From Helichrysum umbraculigerum (Eukaryota > Streptophyta > Magnoliopsida > Asterales > Asteraceae), in contig CATIUR010000001.1 of NCBI GenBank assembly GCA_949592205.1, forward strand, positions 217,006,250 through 217,070,249: a stretch of 64,000 nucleotides of DNA. The letters are read 5' to 3'. Below the pieces are notes generated by a model that searched no databases, was not told the DNA's origin, and worked only from the letters and a program-made list of their open reading frames with translations. The position numbers and the translations under genes were made by a program. Shown here piece by piece: positions 30,692-43,000 of this stretch; position 1 is the stretch's first letter, and each line of letters starts with the position of its first letter.

Positions 30692-32721
30692 TTTTTATTA
30701 TACTTAAACTCAAACTGTCGGTGCGTTTTGAAACTCAAACTGTCGGTGCGTTTTGATTACAAAAATTGTAACCAACAAATAATTATTAGAAAATTGATGT
30801 TCACTTCTCATTACAATATTATTTCACATTGGATAGCCTTAATGTAAAGCACATGTTGGTTCAAGATTTTATTTGTTACTAACTTAAACTATTAAAATGT
30901 TGAAGATTGGTTATAACAGAAAAAACTAAAAAAGTATTGCATAACAGCCGTATACTTCAGATACTTATTACTAGTCTGAAGTGTGAACTGTTTTTATTAC
31001 CGAGAAGTACTAAATCATGAGACTTTATTTATGTAATTTTTTTTACACATATCTATAAGATCAGTTGTTGATCTAAATGATTGGAAGGAATTTGTTTGTT
31101 TAAAGTTTTCCTTAGGTGTATTACGCTTAGTATATTTTACTTGTATAACACTATAACTTATATGTGGAATATAATTTTGTGTTCCAGGGAAAAAGGTGCT
31201 AGTATGGTAACTACACTTGGGAAGAACGCCGAGTTTGCTGAACTCGATATAAATGATGATAAATCACTGGAGTCTGCTTTGGCTGGTGTGTTAGCTCTTC
31301 AAAAATATCTGAAAATATGCATTCTGATATTAATTGTCTAAATCAATGGAATCTTGGCCTATCAGTTTAAAACTGTGTAACATGCACATTCTACCTCTGC
31401 AGATGTCAATCTTGTGCTACATGCTGCAGGGCCATTCCAACAAACCGAGAATTGCAGAGTTCTAGAAGCTGCTATACGGGCCAAGGTGAGAACAAGGTAA
31501 AATTAACTCTTAAGATTTCTTGAAATCTATTATATTCTGTAGTTCTCAAAATTCAAAAATACCTGTAGCACAATTTATGGTAAAAAAAAGATTTCAACTT
31601 CACTTCGTCACTAATCTTTGTATGGTGTCAGACAGCATATCTTGACGTGTGCGATGATACAAATTACGCGTTGCGTGCAAAATCATTTATGAATGAAGCG
31701 TTGGCTGCAAAAGTTCCAGCAGTAACTACTGGCGGAATCAATCCAGGAGTGAGCAACGGTACAAAGTTACAAACCTTTTACTAGGACACCTACATGACTT
31801 TGTGTTAACACATCTATCTGAATAACCAAAGATGATTTTCCTTGTCAAATTTGTATGCATTACATATCATCATAATCATTACCTATTTATCCTGACAGTG
31901 ATGGCAGCAGAGCTAGTACGTGTTGCAAAAGGTGAAAATAAGGGTGAGCCTGAACGACTGAGGTATTATGCATTTTGTAATTGTTCCTTGGTGATGAAGT
32001 TGTTATGTTTTTTATTTTAAATATACTGTCTAATAAAAAGTAGTAACAGGTGCATATATCGTTGTACAATACCTATAAAAACCAATAGCAATTATTATAT
32101 AATGACATGCGTGTCTCAGATTCTACTACTACACAGCAGGCACTGGTGGTGCTGGCCCAACAATATTAGCCACTAGTTTCTTACTTCTAGGAGAGGAGGT
32201 TATTGCATATAATAAAGGTTTGCTTCATAGGGAACTTGTAGAGTTTTATTTATTCAAATGTATATGCTTCCCTTCAAGTATAATTATCCTTGTTTCATGA
32301 TGCTAACCAGTAAGCAATTATTATGATAGGAGAAAAAATCCAATTAAGGCCATATAGTGGAATGGTGAACATTGACTTCGGAAAAGGAATTGGGAAGAAA
32401 GATGTGTATCTCTTGTAAGTTTTGGATTTCTGTCTTCATATCCATCAGCAAAACTGCCATACATATGACTGTGTTTGGAAATTAGAGCCTCTTATACTTT
32501 ATACTAACCATATAACATGGGACTTCGACTGTTAGTGAAAGCTTTCTTGTTTCTAGGAAATTGCCAGAGGTGACTAGCACCCATCAGATCCTAGAAGTTC
32601 CAACTGTCAGTGCTCGATTTGGAACTGCACCTTTTTTCTGGAACTGGGCAATGGATGCTATGGCACGTTTCGTTCCTTCTGTAAGTTGTGCATGTGAAGA
32701 TCACAATCCATTTTTCTACAC

Positions 32722-33091
32722 TAGTGGCAAAATGGGCAGGTCGGGCTAGTTGGGTAACGGGTCGGGTCAATACATGTACTTCTGTTTGTACAGGTCAAAA
32801 TGGGTACGAGGGCCGGTCTGGTTGAGCCGAAACAATCTTTTCCAAAACTGAAAGATTAATAATCAGTCTGTCCAGTACGAGTAAGTTTTGTATAATATCA
32901 CTGACAATTTAAATATTTTAAAGTTAATAAACGATATAGTAGGTTCGATGCATTAAAATTTACAACCTTTTTTCTTTTTAGCTAACTATATCTGTTCAAC
33001 CATTCAAGACTTTGAAGATATAAGTATATAACATAAATTGAATTGGCCTGTTCGCAAGTTATTGGGTTGAAAATTGAAATTGCCACCTCTA
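32722..33091. mobile_element. Degenerate hAT-like MITE in intron 8 of the oxidoreductase gene
   Basis: TAGTGGCAAAATGGGC on the left faces TTGCCACCTCTA on the right. The subterminal sequence has GGGTCGGGTC and TCAAAATGGG runs. The flanking 8-mers do not match. Confidence 0.5.
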
Positions 33092-34318
33092 ATTAATATA
33101 GACATACTGCTTTGTATCCAAGTCATATTTCAGTCTGTTAGATAACATATCATGTTCAAATATATCTCGGATTGCTACCTCTGATCATTAATGATTTTTT
33201 TGGTCTTACAGTTTCTTTCACTCTAGAATTTGGAAGCCTCCACCTTTTTCCCTATCATGAAAACTGTTGGTTAACATTCCATATTATACAAATCAACAAC
33301 TTTGGTTAGACATCAAAAAAGGCTTTCACATTCATCTTGTATGTTTCCTTGCAATATATTAGGAAGTCCTAAGAGACAGAAGCAAAGTGCAAGTGATGGT
33401 TCAGTTTTTTTATCCAGTAGTTCGTGTGATAGATGGCTATGCTGGAGAGCGTGTGTCACTGAGAGTAACTCACTTAAATCACTTTTTTCCCTCAAGAAAA
33501 TCATCTCGGTTCATAAGACGTTCACAATCTCAGTTTAGCTACTGTTACTTTACATTTCTTTATCTTCTTTTTAGTAGGTTGATTTGGAGTGTTAGGCGGA
33601 AAGCATACAATTGGTGTTTTCAGCCATAAGAGACTCTCTGTGTAAGTCATATAGGACTTCATGTGGAATAATTGATGGCCTGTTGTTAAAATTATATTGT
33701 AAAAAATTTGTCTAACAGAAACTATATTGTTAGAGTTATATTGAATTAGTTTCTTATATACAAAGCATTGTAGGAAGTTGTAAGCATTTGAGTACATATC
33801 AGGCAAATTTTTACTCATTGACCAGCTTGAATAGTTTCATATTTAGTTTCTTTTTTTACTGTACTCGTTTGACCCTTTATCAGTGGAATGCAACCACAAT
33901 TGACATGTTCCCATATAACGGCTTGAAATTGCCTCCTCTGTGCCTGGGACCCTATTAACAAATTTGTATTGTACGTGCTTAAATGCTTTCCAGATCAGTT
34001 GGTTATTCGACAGCTGCATTTGCTCTTGCTGTTCTTGAGGGCAGCACGCAACCAGGCGTATGGTTTCCAGAAGAGGTACACATTACAGCATGACAGGAAC
34101 ATAAACTAGTTCATAGAGTTGCTATGCTTCTATGCACTTATGAGTAATGAGTTTCCATTTTATTTGTATAGCCTGAAGGGATAGCTATTGAGGCGCGGGA
34201 ACTCCTACTTGAACGAGCTGCACAAGGAACAATTAATTTCGTAATGCACAAGTACTATTCTTCCCCCCCCTTGTGATGTACGAGTTTAAACTTATATATA
34301 TATATATATATAGGATTA

Positions 34319-34502
34319 GGATCAAGGGAGAAGGAAATTTAGGTGGAGAAGAGGGAGAAAGCAATATGATTCAGTGTTTTTATACTATGATTCATTTTTT
34401 TTATTATTATAATAAAAAAATGAATCATAGTATAAAAACACTGAATCATATTGCTTTCTCCCTCTTCTCCACCTAATTTTTCTTCTTTTTTGATCCCGTT
34501 AC
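34319..34502. mobile_element. Hairpin MITE in the last large intron of the oxidoreductase gene
   Basis: Two arms pair over about 85 bases with almost no mismatch. GGTGGAGAAGAGGGAGAAAG on the left is inverted on the right, and the loop is a short ATTATTATAAT near 34405. The flanks share tatataggatta (34307-34318 and 34503-34514); within this AT context a 9-bp Mutator-like duplication is the likely core. A (TA)n tract follows to 34560. Confidence 0.8.
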
Positions 34503-34510
34503 TATATAGG

Positions 34511-34563
<53 letters not shown>

Positions 34564-35123
34564 GGGAAACACTATTTTTGTGGGAAGGGGAAGCGCATAA
34601 CATTCATCACGATGAATATTACATTTACCAATACAAATGTCAACAAAAAATTATATGTATATATGTGTATGTGTATATATATGTATCTATATGTATACAA
34701 GCTTGTGTGTGCGCATGCATATGCATGTGGGTATGTATGTATGTGTAAATACACTGATACACATATGTGTATGTATTTGAGGTGGCTAAATGGGCACTAA
34801 AGTGTTTTGCATTTTAACTCCAAGAGAACGTAGAATTAATCCAATCCACTGTTAGTAGTAAACATAATGTTTGAATCAAGTCATAAATGCAAGGTTATAA
34901 GCAATTAATAATATAGTGAACAATAGGTGGTCATGTAAACTAAAACAAAAGGTTGAAATTATAATTATGGTTATTAACTTATTATCATTTTTATTTAAAT
35001 AATAGGAATATTAAAAGATGTTTTCTGCAAAAGCTAAAGAAATTAGTCTTCCATTATGTCTGCAGGTCTCCATGGATGGTGGAAACAAACCCTAAGGAGC
35101 CTGGACTTGGAATATATGTGTAA

Positions 35124-35587
35124 CGAGGTTTTCTAACCCGCGCGTTGCGGCGGGGTCTTAATAAGTTACTATTCTAAACGCTGATATGGCGAAATATGAG
35201 TACGAAATATGAAACTATCTTATATGTTTCTGTATATTTTATTAAATTCTATTTTCATCATTGATTAATCTTTTAATGACCCCTCATCTCTTGTTTATAC
35301 TCCGTTAAGTGTTCATGGTTTGTCAATCACGCAATCTTGATCAAGGTGTTAAAATTTGTATGTTTTACAGTTAAGTTTTTAACAATATTCTTTTAATCAA
35401 GTCACTCATAGTTTATGCAACATTTTAAACGACGACAATATTCTTAGTTAATACATGAGTAGCAAACGGGAATCTTTAAATCTTCTTCATGATCATGTGT
35501 CAAACAAATACATAATTCCTACGTTAGGTATAATTTTGTATGGCTATTCTTATTTTTTAGCTTTAATATTTATCTCATATTATCCGG

Positions 35588-35628
<41 letters not shown>

Positions 35629-36500
35629 TTTTAGTATAAGCAAATCTCTTGTCAAATGTGAGTGATGTTAAAATGCAGTAAAAAACTGAGAATGGAAGTT
35701 AACCGGCCAAAATGTAGAAAACCCATAATTCACCAACCAACATCACCATTCACCGACTCCAACCAATCAACAATATAATCAAAGAAAACAAAAATCAGCA
35801 GCTTTCACGTACGTACCTTTAGCAGAAGCTATATATGATTGGTTAAAGTTAGTAGAGAAGGTAGGTTAACAAAGAAGAGGCTAGCTAGTTCTTTCTTAGT
35901 TTATGTGACTTTACTAAGATAAAAATAAATTAAATAAAGAGTAATGTTGTATAAACAAAATGGAGAACGTACATGATATACAGAAAATGAGATCCAATGT
36001 GTATCATGCCAAATACTATGCAATTATCATATAATATCAAAGCTAGCTACGACTAGCTTGTTCAGTACGTAATCTTCAACTTCTACCATAATTAATCATG
36101 ACTCGTGAACCACTAAAAAAATATCACATAAAGAAATCAAACATACCGGCCTTAGTTAACCAAATCATATATGTACGTGTATCTCTTGATTCACGACTAC
36201 TTACTGAAACACATAAGAAATGCTTTGGTTTTACTCGTACGTAAATCAAACACCAAAACTGGAAAGTAGAGGAGAGAGGGATGTGAGGAGGTGGAACTGT
36301 GGAAGCTAGTCTGATAGTGTTGTGGATGGAAGAAATTAGGAGTGGCTAAATCATAAAGAAGAAAAATAGACGGTTATGGGAGGTAACGTGTTTTAGAAGG
36401 GAGATGGAGATGGAGATGAGATATGAAGTATGGCATGATAGAAAAATTAAAGTAGAGAGGTATGGTATGTATGATTTATTTATTTATTTCTACCTACCTA
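35124..36500. other. Intergenic, with a degenerate Helitron-like hairpin and a (CAT)n tract
   Basis: At 35137-35160 ACCCGCGCGTTGCGGCGGGG followed by TCTTAATAAGTTA is laid out like the Helitron 3' end at 9028-9056, but the terminal CTAG has been lost. A (CAT)n microsatellite occupies 35590-35629. GGAGAT repeats near 36400-36420 look promoter-proximal. No coding sequence. Confidence 0.45.
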
Positions 36501-36503
36501 TTT

Positions 36504-36511
36504 TATATAAA
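36504..36511 (+). promoter_or_regulatory. TATA box of a putative small transcript
   Basis: TATATAAA, followed about 25-30 bases later by a likely start region and then by a series of canonical splice signals (next entry). Confidence 0.4.
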
Positions 36512-36936
36512 GAGGCTTTTTTTTACTGCAGAGGGCTCAAAAAATTTACACTTAGGCAGTAAATAGTCTGAAACTGTTCATCTTTCTACTTTTTCTTTAC
36601 CACCAATGCACTTCAAGAGGTATGGTCTTGTTAGAAGAAGAAGCAGCTATACACTTACTCACCCCATCCCCTCTCATGTAATCTTTTACACGCCATCAAA
36701 ACACATTTACATATCCAATTTACCTATTTCCTTATTCTTCTTCCCCATGATTTTTAATCATAGGTATAACCCTTTTTTGCTCAACAATCATCCAGGTATT
36801 TTTTTTCTTCTCTCTGTCATTTACTAAACATTTGGTGTTTTGATCGCTTGATGATTTTAGTGTTTGATTTCTACAAATTAGTTTCGTTTTGAGCTAATAT
36901 GACTAAACTAATGTTTTTTCTTTTCTTTTTTCTTAG

Positions 36937-37792
36937 TGAGTTATGAGCCTTGCAAGATGCCCAAAGGTAAGTTTCTTGATCTTGTATATATTGTTGGTTG
37001 TGCTCATAAAGTATCTAATTGATAGTCTTCTTGTGACAAAAGTAGTTACGGTTTAATCAACTAATTTCTTGGGAGTTTATTAATTGGATTAGGAAAACGC
37101 AGGGACTAAACAATTTATGCTCAGTTCATTTGGTTCCAAATCAGCTGGTGGGTTTCTTTTATATTCCCAACTCGTATTAATGTATTATATTGTTCAAAAC
37201 CAACAGAATTTTGGTTATTTCGGTGCTTTTATTCTAACCATCTCGATTTCTTGCTAATTTTGTGTGCTTGTATTGCTCCATTTTATTGCCTTTCTTACAT
37301 TCTTGTTTCCTTCAAGGATACTCTTTACTAAGATCATTCTGTAAAAATGGATATATCAAATAGAAAACAACAATAATGACCAAGTGTTTGAGGCTGAGAC
37401 TTTTCAATTATTTAACTTGAACGACATATTTTTAACTTGAAGAGATAATATGTGAATGAACATAAGAAGCTTCTGAAATGGAATGGTTATGTCACCAAAA
37501 AGCCTTATTATGAATTTGTGTTGGTTGTCTAAAGCTTTTATTTGACGGATTTGAGGTAGAAGTTGGTATATGGAGTTTGTACAATAATATGTCTTCAATA
37601 TATTACATATTATCCTGCATATTTACTAAATCTTTTCCATGTTTTAATTAGCCATGTCTTCAGATCTGAGCCCTAGCCTATGTTGGCCATATGGGAGAAC
37701 TCAAAAGTAAGTTGTTCACTTGAATTAGTTTTCAACTACTTGAATAATACAGTGATTTTTTTTTTTATAATTTCAGGTTTGATTTTTTATAA
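36937..37792 (+). CDS. Putative spliced small gene (49-codon ORF) or non-coding RNA
   Basis: Four short exons with textbook borders can be read downstream of the TATA box at 36504: 36937-36966 (CAAAG, then gtaag), 37093-37147, 37652-37706 (AAAA, then gtaag) and 37777-37792. A leader exon probably ends at 36794. An ORF from the ATG at 36943 stays open through all three junctions and stops at 37790-37792, giving MSLARCPK, then a Ser-rich middle and SLCWPYGRTQ near the C-terminus. I know no family with these motifs. Joining the leader exon in another frame also gives an open but different peptide, so coding status is doubtful. It could equally be a spliced long non-coding RNA. Confidence 0.3.
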
Positions 37793-38170
37793 AGATAAAA
37801 GTATTATGTTGTTTTTTCCCCTTTTGTGTCATTATTTTTGCTAATTACATACATTTTTTAGATTAAGATGCACATACACAGAGTTTATGTGTTTGAGAAC
37901 AACAAAAATCCTATGATTGTGAAAGAATATAATTATCTTTAATTGGTAGAAAAACTCTTAATAACAGCTTCATGTTGCCTCTTGTCATCTCTATTGCCTA
38001 ATTATGGTGTACCCATCCGAAATTGTCTTCTACAAATCATCTCCTATTAAAAATGCTAAAAGTTTTGCCCCTCTTGTTCCTATTTTTCATTCTCTTACAT
38101 CCCAGGTGTACTTATAGGTGGTAAAGTTTCAGGCTTATAAACGTTCAACCGTATTTTTACACAGATCATA

Positions 38171-38495
38171 TAGAGGTGGAAAAAATGGTAAGTTGGATAA
38201 TAGGTGAAAACGGGCACTTCTCTAATACTTGTCAAAATGGGTTCGGCTGTATGACAAGTACATTTGTCATTTTATTTTTCATTTTTTTTTATATATTAAT
38301 GTATTAAGAAGGATTATTGAAACTATATATTGTATCATGTATCAGAATAATGATCTATAAATTTGAATAATATGATGTAGAAGGTTATAAGCATTTAGTA
38401 CACTTTGGGCGACTATTGAACCGACTGAATATACAATGTAACCAAATCGACTAATTTTTAGATAAATGGTCTAAAGTTATCATTTATCACCTCTA
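38171..38495. mobile_element. Degenerate hAT-like MITE
   Basis: TAGAGGTGGAAAAAATGG faces TTATCATTTATCACCTCTA in inverted orientation. The interior has GAAAACGGGC and TGTCAAAATGGG, as in the 32722-33091 element. The target duplication is not preserved. Confidence 0.5.
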
Positions 38496-40048
38496 AAACT
38501 ATATGTTTGAAGCCGCGAAAGTAAAATCAATTTGGTAATACAAGAACGATCCACTGTATTTGTCACTACTTACAATTGAAATATTGAATACTTTTGGGTT
38601 TTTTGTGCATGATTTCAGATCATATATTCATGTTAGCCTTTCAGGAATTTAATGTTATGCTTTAGCTTCTTTCTTATTGTATAATGCTATCGTTTAAACA
38701 ATTAGTATACATCTTAAGGTCCATACTAATTGTAGTTGTTTGACCGCTCATGAATGGTATACAAAGATAGATCCGTGTTTAGCCTTATAAGGTACTACTA
38801 CAATGTCTCAAAGTTGCATCATTTTGAACATTCGGGTAATAAACGAGCCTTGTATGATTTAAGTTCTGTTCCTTTTGACCATATATGGTATGAATATATA
38901 TTGTTTGTAAAGAATGATCATATGATCTAACGTTTGTTAGAACATTTCTAATCTGTTTACCACATGCTTTAGTAGTTAATGATTTGTAATTATCGGGTTG
39001 ATATCAGAAATCGTATTGAGTTATATTGGTATCACAAGCTTTTGAATCAAATTCTAACCGGTAATTATAGTTTTTATTCGACAATAAACCACAGAATCTC
39101 AAGTCTCGATTTTAAAGCTAACTCTCGTGAAAATATGAAAACCAACGAAAACAATCATGGGCTGTGCACATCCTTTGATATTACCTAGTAATTTAATATA
39201 AATAACTATCAAAAAGATGTTGCAAGCCTAAATAAAGATGGACAAAATGCTTACTATCAAAGAAGTAACTTATTGCTTATCTTGAATCAAATTCAACTGG
39301 AAACTTTTACTCCATTTCTATATATATGGCACCATTTTTCATTCATATAAAATGTTAATGGATCATCCAAACCATGTCAACCACTTTACTTGCACTTAAA
39401 TCTTTCATCTTTAATATGTTTTGTAAAAAAGCAAAAGTAAAATCTAGCAATTATATAGTATAGCAGTTGTAATAATAGAGGAAATATCTCAACAATTTTC
39501 TCCAGATTCACCATATACCACAAGATTATTACAGAAAACAACACAGTTGAATTTGTGCAAAGTTGAGACCTGATTGTACAAAATGACAACAATGCTATTT
39601 ATTCATTACCACAAAAAATAATGCCTTAGCAAAATCACTGAACACATCAAAAAGAAAATCTTGCGTATTGCATGATACTATACGAACTCGCAGTACAGTA
39701 TGCACACCACACGGGACATTATCATCTAATGAAGGCTCGGCGTAGGACCCATTATGCATCAGTCATACAACAGGCCGTTTGATCAAAGGTACAAGTCGGT
39801 CAACATTCCTTCTGTTGACCAGTATACTTGACTGTGTTAGACTGTTAGCAAGTTTACTGACAGAGTAATACACAGCTTGTTCAACCAAAGCAAAAAGTCA
39901 TTCACCAGAAAACCTCAACCTTAGAGGCTGGTAAGAACACAACTTCTCATTGAGCATCCTTTATAAATCTCTGACACCATAATCGCCATGTGTGGTTCAT
40001 TTGTACGCTCCCTTTAAAGCTTTGGACTTTGGGAATTGTCAATGTTTG
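38496..40048. other. Intergenic and 3' flank of the TPR-J gene
   Basis: AT-rich to ~39600. The part from ~39650 to 40048 has more balanced composition and probably contains the 3' UTR of the minus-strand TPR-J gene. No other gene was seen. Confidence 0.45.
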
Positions 40049-43000
40049 TTAATGAATCCCATTAATAGTATTTAGCATACCTATAAGAGGAACCAGTTTT
40101 TCTGATCCTGTAGGCTGGGTATTGTCATAGGGTCTCCAATAATCCTGCCATTGACGTCGGCTCCCACTTCGCTCAAATACAGAATGTTGGACATCAGTAG
40201 CCATTCTTGATGACTTGCTTCTAGTAAATTTACGGTTATCATTTCTCGCCTCTTCGTCTTCATCGTATCGTGACCTCTAGAAAAAACAACAATGAAACAA
40301 GTTACCATAAATGTCAAAAATGATTAGAAGAAATATTTTTATTCTTTTTTATTTTTTTGAGAGAGTGAGAGTGAACTTTGGAAGGATTGGAAAGAACGGC
40401 GTATGCTTCTCCAATCATTTTAAAAAGCCTATCAGCATCCTTGTGGACATTTTCAGCTATTTCCTTCCATAGCCCATCATCCCCATCATCACTTCTAACG
40501 AGTGACTGGGCAGCCTGCATCATCAAAATATGATTGTATAGAAATGTGAACTCAATTTTCTCAATTATACAAGTGGCAAAATGGGTGGGTTGGGCGGGTT
40601 GGAATGGATGACTTTCAGTGCATGTTGGGTTGATGTGAAACACTTCTGACAGATTAAATAAAAATACTTTTTGGCCTTTTCGGCAACTGTTGTCCATTAC
40701 ATATAAATCATACACTGAATTGGCCCATTCATATGTTAAACTTTTAACATGTTTGCCCTTAAAACATCATCGAATCGACCCATTCATAAGTATTGAGTCG
40801 AATTCCCTCCTCAACTATACCAAATTAGAAGTTGGGTATAACCTTATCAGGATGATGTCTGAGTGCAGCTTTCCTATATGCCTTTTTAATATCCGGTGCT
40901 GAAGCAGTTGATTCAACTCCCCTGAAAAGTTCAAAATGAAATCATCACTTCATATAAGAACACACTATAACGTTGTAATTTTATAAGGCATATTGAAATA
41001 ACTTACAATATGAGGTACATATTTAACGGGATCCCCTTTCTTGATTGTTCTTCGACATTCGAAAGCTGTAGTTGAGTTTGCTTTATCTCATTCATAATGT
41101 TTAGTTTATCTGATGCTACAGACAAATCACCCATTTCCTCCACCTGTGTTGTTAGAAGAGAGACCAGTCTCTGAAGATCTTTTGATGCCTGTCCATGGTC
41201 TCTAATCAACTCATACAAGCTGGCTCGTCTAGATATTGCCTGCATTAGTGTCGTTATAATCATATCATAATCTTTTACCACCTCTTGCAAAGTAATAAAG
41301 AGAAATTGGTCTTTTATGAAGACCGTTATAAATGTGTGTTCATAAAAGATAGCTGACGAAATGGGTGTAAAAATGCTACTAATGTAACACATCATGTGTT
41401 TATGAGATGGTCAATATGTCTTTACAAATAGTTGTACTCCCACTTCACAATTGCAGGCTTGTGGCAGTTGCAACTCACATTATTATAAATGGGTTGTGTT
41501 TTATATCAAACGGGTCTAATGCAAAATATAATAAAATAATAATAATACAAACAATAGTTGTTTGGGTAAGGGTAAAATGGGTCAAACAGACTAAACGGTT
41601 TCAAACAGTCCAGAGTTTATTTTTTTAAAAACGGCAGTCTAAAGTCTAAAGTCTTAAATCGTTTGTGTTAAAAAAAATTTCTAAGAAATTGTTTGTTGGT
41701 CAACCTGAACCGGCCTGCTTACATCCACACATTAGATGACCAGTCTCAACCAAGCCCTTTTGACCCATTACGAAACCCACACATCTTGCCACCTCTAAGT
41801 GATACCTCTGGGGCTCTGGGTCAAAGGTTACTTGGCAGGGGTGCAACACAAGGGCATCCCACAGGGCAGCCATTGTAGTAAAAATCTTTCGATATATCAT
41901 ATGTTACATCACGAACCTTGATATAGTTAGGATCAAGGGCTATAGGTAAGCAGCAATCTGCAATGGCATCTGTAATTTGACCCAAACCTCTGTATGCTGC
42001 AGCTCGGTTACAAAAGCATACTGATGCAAATGGACGAGATTCAACATTGCATGACAACGCAGCAGTGTATTGTTCAACTGCTTCTGCATGCTTTCCTGAT
42101 TTATATGCTTCATTTCCTGCTGTCTGCACACAGAAACACATCTAGTTATCTACTAATGACATACATATAGAGAGTCATTGTTCGGGTTGGAGATCACTTT
42201 AACTGTTTTTCAGGAAAAGAACATAACCATGCTGAATTAATTGAATTATAAAATAATTGATGCCACTATACACATACCATTAAGCTTACCATTTTACAGT
42301 ATTGGCTTGATAATATGAAACGACAATTAGTCCCAAATCATTGAATGATAAATTTGATGGTATAACTAGTAGCCATCACATTTCCCCCTAAATATAATGT
42401 ACAAATAAAAACCCACTGTATAACGTATGTCATTCTCAATACTTAATTGCGTCTCAGTTGCTTATAACTAAATAAACTTTATATGCCATTGCACATATAA
42501 AGCTCAAGTATGAATGCTTTTGGAAAGTAAGGCACAATTAGTCGTGGGACAAATTCAAGGCCAAAAAGTATATATAATGATTATAAGCTTGCAAAAAAGA
42601 AATTTGATTGCTTGTTGAGCATCTTTTATTGTGCTAAACCCATACCTTCCGAGATAAAAGCTCACGTATTGTATCAGCTAAAGGTATTGCTGATTCCTGA
42701 ATCGTGTTTCCTGCACTGGGAATCAATGACACAAGAATATCAACTTTAGTGTTGTCTGCTTTAAATCCAATGAAGATAAAAAAACATTAATAGAAAAGAA
42801 GAATACGTTCTAGGGTTTATTGATTCTATAACTGCAAAAAGGGACGGAAGCGATACCTTTCTTTAAAATGGCCTAAATTCTCTTGTTTATTGATGTTGGA
42901 AAATTTAGTGAAATATGTGCATTTTTTACTGACTTTGACACATAATTTTTTATGTATATGCGGTATATATAAATATTCGTTTACATAATTGCGTTCTCTC

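Larger units (their letters stand above)
28712..35123 (+). pseudogene. Saccharopine-dehydrogenase-like NAD(P)-binding oxidoreductase, frameshifted in exon 10
   Basis: Thirteen exons: 28712-28896, 31188-31285, 31403-31485, 31632-31758, 31899-31962, 32120-32217, 32330-32414, 32557-32680, 33363-33464, 33578-33641, 33994-34075, 34172-34251 and 35066-35123 (TAA). Borders are GT-AG and phases agree except at exon 10. The N-terminus has the Rossmann loop VLVLGGTGRVGGSTA, followed by LHAAGPFQ and TTGGINPGVSN, as in the saccharopine dehydrogenase-like family whose plant substrate is unknown. The C-terminus ends LGIYV. The expected length is about 416 residues. Exon 10 is 64 bases where 65 would keep frame: a TAG at 33593-33595 interrupts the frame after ~327 residues, while the correct frame resumes immediately after it. 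No alternative splice site I could find restores it. This is either a recent loss of function, a null allele or a one-base sequence error. The family call is firm; pseudogene status is moderate. Confidence 0.85.

Noticed and set aside
34319..34502. microRNA precursor
   Set aside because: Arms pair almost perfectly along their whole length with MITE-like ends and direct flanking repeats; no known miRNA was recognised.
40556..41790. Further hAT-like GGCAAAATGGGTGGG and CCACCTCTAAG fragments in TPR-J introns
   Set aside because: Related in sequence to the other hAT MITEs, but the ends could not be paired, so no element is called.
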